A DNA stretch of 42,268 nucleotides, taken from contig JAHBZF010000017.1 of the NCBI GenBank assembly GCA_019635575.1, positions 1 through 42,268 of the forward strand, given 5' to 3'. Both the position numbers and the translations under genes were made by a program. Positions 39,070-42,268 of the stretch are shown here, in pieces. Each line of letters starts with the position of its first letter. The first letter of the stretch is position 1. The DNA comes from Pseudolabrys sp. (GTDB lineage Bacteria; Pseudomonadota; Alphaproteobacteria; Rhizobiales; Xanthobacteraceae). The notes under the pieces were generated by a model, which saw nothing but the letters and a program-made list of their open reading frames with translations, did no database searches and was not told the DNA's origin.

Positions 39070-41567
39070 TGTCCCGCTCAACTCTCCTTGCAGGCGTCGT
39101 CGCTCTGGCGGTTGTGCTGGCCTATGCCTCGGTCGCGGACAGCTATTCGGTTTTTCTCATCGCGACGGTCGCGCTGACGTCCATCGCCTGTATCGGTCTC
39201 AACGTTCTGCTGGGCCTCGCCGGCCAGATTTCGCTTGGCCATGTCGGGTTCATGGCGATCGGCGCCTATACGACCGTGCTGCTCATGGAGCGGATGGGTT
39301 GGCCGTACTGGGCTGCCGCGGGCGCGGGAATCGTTCTCGTCAGCGTGGTCGGCGCGTTGCTGGCGATGCCGGCGCTGCGCGTCCGGGGGCCTTATCTCGC
39401 GATGGTCACCATCGCGTTCGGCTTCATCGTCGAGCACGTCGCCGTCGAATGGAAGGATCTCACCGGCGGCGGCAACGGCCTGATCATCTCGACACCGCCC
39501 AGCTTTGCCGGATTTACTCTGTCGGAGCGCAGCCTCGCCATGATCGGCGTGGTGCTGGTCGCTCTCTCCACCTGGCTGTTTGTTCGCCTGAAGAACAGCG
39601 GGTGGGGTTACGCGATGCGCGCGGCGCGCGATTCCGAGGTTGCGTCCCGGTCGGTGGGTATCGATCTCGTCAGCGTCCGGACCGTCGCATTCATGGTGTC
39701 GGCCGCGATGATGGCCATTGCCGGTGCGCTGTTCGCGCCGTTGCAGGGTTATATCAGCCCGAGTTCGTTCCCGTTCATTCAGTCGATCCTGCTGCTGTTC
39801 GCTGTCATGATCGGCGGCGCGGGTTCGGCCATCGGCCCGATCATCGGTGCTTTGCTGGTGGTGTTGTTGCCGGAGCTGCTTGCCGACCTCGCGGAATATC
39901 GGCTGCTCGTGTTCGGGCTGCTGCTGTTCGCGGTGTTGCGGATCGCGCCGGAAGGCGTGGCAGGTCTGATCGGCGCCCTGATCAGGAAGATCTTGCCACG
40001 GTCGTCGAAGCAGGCCGTCGTGGCCGGCGTCGACGCCGATCCGCAATCGCGCCTGCGGATCGCCGATAGCAATGCGCTCGATGTCAGCGATCTCTCTATT
40101 TCCTTCGGCGGCGTGAAAGCCGTCCAGCATGTTACGTTCACCGCCCAGCCGGGCCACGTCACCAGCGTGATCGGCCCGAACGGCGCCGGCAAAACCAGCG
40201 CGCTGAACCTGCTCTGTGGCTTCTACAAGCCGAGCACCGGCACGGTGAAGCTCGGATCGCGCGACCTCACCGGCATGGCGTCGCATGCGCTGGCGCGGCT
40301 CGGTGTGTCGCGAACCTTCCAGACGACCCAGTTGTTCGGGTCGTTGAGCGTTGTCGAGAATGTGCTGCTCGCGGAAACGGCGGGCAAGCTCGGCGGAATT
40401 GTCACCCCGCTGCGGAATGCCGACAGCGAGGAGTTCGCGCGGGGATTGCTGCGGTTCGCCGGCGTGGAAGGCGGTCTCGATCGTCAGGCGGATTCCCTTC
40501 CGCATGGCGAGAAACGACTGGTCGAGATCGCCCGCTCGCTGGCGTTGCGACCCAAGGTGTTGTTGCTCGACGAGCCCGCCGCGGGTCTCTCGAAGGGAGA
40601 CAAACAGAGGCTGGCGGCGTTGTTGCGCCGGATCGCCGAACTCGGCATCGCCGTTATCATCGTCGAGCACGACATGCCGATGATCATGGCGTTGAGCGAC
40701 CACATCGTGGTGCTCGACGGTGGCAAACGCATTGCCGTCGGCGATCCCGCGACCATTCGCAACGATCCGCTGGTGCGCAAGGCGTATCTCGGTGACGTCG
40801 CCGTCGGCGAGAAGGTCCGCGTATCGCGCGAGGTCAAGCAGGATGCCATCCTCGAGATCAAGGGGCTCGGCGCGTTCTACGGGCTGTCGCAATCCCTCAC
40901 GGACATCAACGTCGTGGTGGCGAACGGCGAAGCGGTCGCCGTGCTCGGTGCCAACGGCGCCGGCAAGACGACACTGATGCGCTCCATTGCCGGCCTGACG
41001 CCACCGCGGGTGAAGGGCGAGATCAGGCTTTCCGGCAACCGCATAGACAACATTCCGGCGCATCAGCGCGCTCGCGCGGGCGTGGTGCTGGTGCCGGAAG
41101 GCCGTCAGGTGTTTCCGGAGTTGACGGTGCGGCAGAATCTCGAAATCGGCGCCTATGCGCGCAAGGACGCCGACCTCGAGAAGAACGTTGAAGCCATGTT
41201 CCTGCGTTTCCCGAAGCTCAGGGAGCGTAGCGCCCAGCGAGCCGGTCTGTTGTCCGGCGGCGAACAGCAGATGCTGGCCGTCGCACGCGGTCTGCTGACA
41301 GGTCCGCGCGTGCTGATGCTGGACGAGCCGTCGCTCGGTCTTGCGCCGCTGGTGGTCGATGAGCTGTTCGCCTCCTTCGAGGCGTTGCGCGCCGAGGGCA
41401 TGACGCTGATGGTGGTCGATCAGATGGCCGGGCAGGCGCTGGCGCTGGCCGACAGAGCCTATCTGCTGGAGACAGGCGCTATCGTGAAGAGCGGGACTGC
41501 TTCCGCCATCGCGAAAGACCCGTCGCTCGAAGCGGCTTATCTCGGCGGCGAAACTCCGGGCGCATAG
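39069..41567 (+). CDS. livM/livG/livF: Fused LivM permease - LivG ATPase - LivF ATPase (832 aa)
   Basis: One uninterrupted 832-aa protein. Residues 1-308 are a LivM permease (GLNVLLGLAGQISLGHVGF, GGAGSAIGPIIGA). After a short linker, residues 335-580 are LivG: Walker A GPNGAGKT at 369, signature LPHGEKR near 477, Walker B VLLLDEP at 497, switch His534. Residues 592-832 are LivF: Walker A GANGAGKTT at 627, signature LSGGEQQ near 728, Walker B VLMLDEP at 748, with Q in place of the switch His (VVDQM), as often in LivF. LivM-LivG fusions are known, but all three in one chain is unusual. With LivH it would form a two-chain transporter. Reading-frame continuity across both junctions argues against a sequencing artefact. 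Confidence 0.92.
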   Translation: MSRSTLLAGVVALAVVLAYASVADSYSVFLIATVALTSIACIGLNVLLGLAGQISLGHVGFMAIGAYTTVLLMERMGWPYWAAAGAGIVLVSVVGALLAMPALRVRGPYLAMVTIAFGFIVEHVAVEWKDLTGGGNGLIISTPPSFAGFTLSERSLAMIGVVLVALSTWLFVRLKNSGWGYAMRAARDSEVASRSVGIDLVSVRTVAFMVSAAMMAIAGALFAPLQGYISPSSFPFIQSILLLFAVMIGGAGSAIGPIIGALLVVLLPELLADLAEYRLLVFGLLLFAVLRIAPEGVAGLIGALIRKILPRSSKQAVVAGVDADPQSRLRIADSNALDVSDLSISFGGVKAVQHVTFTAQPGHVTSVIGPNGAGKTSALNLLCGFYKPSTGTVKLGSRDLTGMASHALARLGVSRTFQTTQLFGSLSVVENVLLAETAGKLGGIVTPLRNADSEEFARGLLRFAGVEGGLDRQADSLPHGEKRLVEIARSLALRPKVLLLDEPAAGLSKGDKQRLAALLRRIAELGIAVIIVEHDMPMIMALSDHIVVLDGGKRIAVGDPATIRNDPLVRKAYLGDVAVGEKVRVSREVKQDAILEIKGLGAFYGLSQSLTDINVVVANGEAVAVLGANGAGKTTLMRSIAGLTPPRVKGEIRLSGNRIDNIPAHQRARAGVVLVPEGRQVFPELTVRQNLEIGAYARKDADLEKNVEAMFLRFPKLRERSAQRAGLLSGGEQQMLAVARGLLTGPRVLMLDEPSLGLAPLVVDELFASFEALRAEGMTLMVVDQMAGQALALADRAYLLETGAIVKSGTASAIAKDPSLEAAYLGGETPGA

Positions 41568-41595
41568 CGGACCCGGCAATATCCTGGGCTTGGCG

Positions 41596-41647
41596 ATTGA
41601 GGTCGCGCGGTTATATTGAGGTCGCGCGATTATGAAGTGGCGCGACC
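41596..41647 (+). repeat. 2 x 19-bp tandem repeat with competing hairpin arms upstream of acyl-CoA dehydrogenase
   Basis: ATTGAGGTCGCGCGGTTAT (41596-41614) is repeated as ATTGAGGTCGCGCGATTAT (41615-41633), 18 of 19 identical. Each contains GGTCGCGC, and one complementary GCGCGACC lies at 41640-41647. Either repeat can pair with it, so two mutually exclusive hairpins are possible 12 bp before the next start codon. The remaining gap sequence (41568-41595) shows nothing. Confidence 0.55.
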
Positions 41648-41659
41648 AGGGATAGCAGC

Positions 41660-42268
41660 ATGCAAACCATCGCCGGCGATCAGCATCAGGATATTCGTGA
41701 AGCGGTGCGGGCGCTGTGCGCGGAATTTCCGGCCGAATACCATCGCAAGGTCGATGAGCAGCGCGGCTACCCGGAAGAATTCGTCGATGCGCTGACTAAG
41801 GCCGGCTGGATGGCGGCGCTGATCCCCGAGGAGTACGGCGGCTCCGGCCTCGGTCTCACCGAGGCGTCGATCATCATGGAGGAGATCAACCGGGCCGGCG
41901 GCAATTCCGGTGCCTGCCACGGGCAGATGTACAACATGAATACGCTGATCCGGCACGGTTCGGAGGAGCAGCGCAAGCACTATCTGCCGAAGATCGCCAC
42001 GGGAGAACTGCGGTTGCAGTCCATGGGCGTCACTGAGCCGACCACCGGCACCGATACGACCAAGATCAAGACCACGGCGGTGAAGAAGGGTGACCGCTAC
42101 GTCATCAATGGCCAGAAGGTCTGGATCTCGCGGATCCAGCATTCCGACTTGATGATTCTGCTGGCACGCACGACGCCGCTCGATCAGGTGAAGAAGAAGT
42201 CGGAAGGGCTGTCGATCTTCCTGGTCGATCTGAAAGAAGCGATCGGCAAGGGCATGACCGTGCGGCCG
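41660..42268 (+). CDS. Acyl-CoA dehydrogenase, 3'-truncated by the window end
   Basis: First 203 residues of an acyl-CoA dehydrogenase, running off the right edge with no stop. The N-terminal helical domain (IREAVRALCAEFPAEYHRKVDEQ, ALIPEEYGGSGLGLTEASIIMEE) is followed by the flavin-binding beta domain (SMGVTEPTTGTDTTKIKTTA and YVINGQKVWISRIQHSDLMILLART). The catalytic Glu would lie beyond the window. A start at 41660 is set by the homology, with a weak GGGATAG upstream. It could oxidise a CoA thioester from the catabolism of the imported compound, or belong to an unrelated unit; the 92-bp gap with the repeat suggests separate control. Confidence 0.9.
   Translation, partial: MQTIAGDQHQDIREAVRALCAEFPAEYHRKVDEQRGYPEEFVDALTKAGWMAALIPEEYGGSGLGLTEASIIMEEINRAGGNSGACHGQMYNMNTLIRHGSEEQRKHYLPKIATGELRLQSMGVTEPTTGTDTTKIKTTAVKKGDRYVINGQKVWISRIQHSDLMILLARTTPLDQVKKKSEGLSIFLVDLKEAIGKGMTVRP

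Noticed and set aside
39078-41579. 833-codon frame antisense to the Liv fusion
   Set aside because: GC-driven mirror of the coding strand; the opposite strand has two complete ABC ATPase domains.
1-42268. CRISPR arrays, insertion sequences, phage genes or toxin-antitoxin systems
   Set aside because: No repeat-spacer pattern, transposase, integrase or recognisable toxin/antitoxin protein was found; the recombinase-like small proteins lack a catalytic domain.

Overview
The window is about 42 kb of GC-rich DNA, almost fully coding. The Tat/Sec signal style, the many solute-binding proteins and the IclR/MarR/TetR-controlled catabolic operons fit a soil or water alphaproteobacterium of the Hyphomicrobiales (Bradyrhizobium/Xanthobacteraceae type). 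That placement is inferred; no rRNA is present. I see no transposase, integrase, phage gene or CRISPR array. A tRNA-Arg(TCG) at 30814-30890 separates two catabolic blocks.

Block A (84-9214). A MarR regulator is divergent from an NMT1-type ABC importer (895-3484). Next come a TRAP-type binding protein without its membrane partners and a three-gene molybdenum hydroxylase (large subunit, FAD subunit, and a 2Fe-2S subunit fused to a CoxG domain). A shared motif, TCAGTATA-N4-CATAT, lies upstream of both transcription units and is a candidate MarR operator.

Block B (9233-25407, minus strand). Eighteen consecutive genes probably form one long operon. From its promoter near 25480 they encode an ABC importer with an FAD monooxygenase, an alpha/beta hydrolase, an IclR regulator, an SDR-like protein, a ThDP enzyme, an aldehyde dehydrogenase, a flavin/2Fe-2S reductase, an exported metallo-beta-lactamase-fold protein, an unknown 110-aa protein, two copies of a [small recombinase-like HTH protein + Rieske oxygenase] module with a RidA protein between them, and a Bug-type binding protein. 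Block C (25694-30506, plus strand) is divergent: an IclR regulator, a cupin, a two-domain extradiol-type VOC protein, an unknown protein, an SDR and a NicC-like FAD monooxygenase. Together A-C look like uptake, hydroxylation, ring cleavage and lower-pathway processing of an aromatic or N-heteroaromatic acid; the substrate cannot be read from the sequence.

Block D (31038-41567). A TetR regulator precedes AllH-, AllG- and AllF-like proteins (the FdrA/YlbE/YlbF set assigned to oxamate carbamoyltransferase), a 63-aa stand-alone domain protein, a carbamate kinase, a convergent PuuE-like allantoinase-family protein, and a branched-chain-type ABC importer in which LivM, LivG and LivF are fused into one 832-aa polypeptide. 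A palindrome, AGTAAGA-N4-TCTTACT, sits exactly between the -35 and -10 of the AllG/AllF operon, and a matching copy lies in the promoter region of the PuuE-like gene. This points to one TetR-controlled ureide/oxamate regulon yielding carbamoyl phosphate and ATP. The window ends inside an acyl-CoA dehydrogenase gene preceded by a small tandem repeat that can form alternative hairpins.
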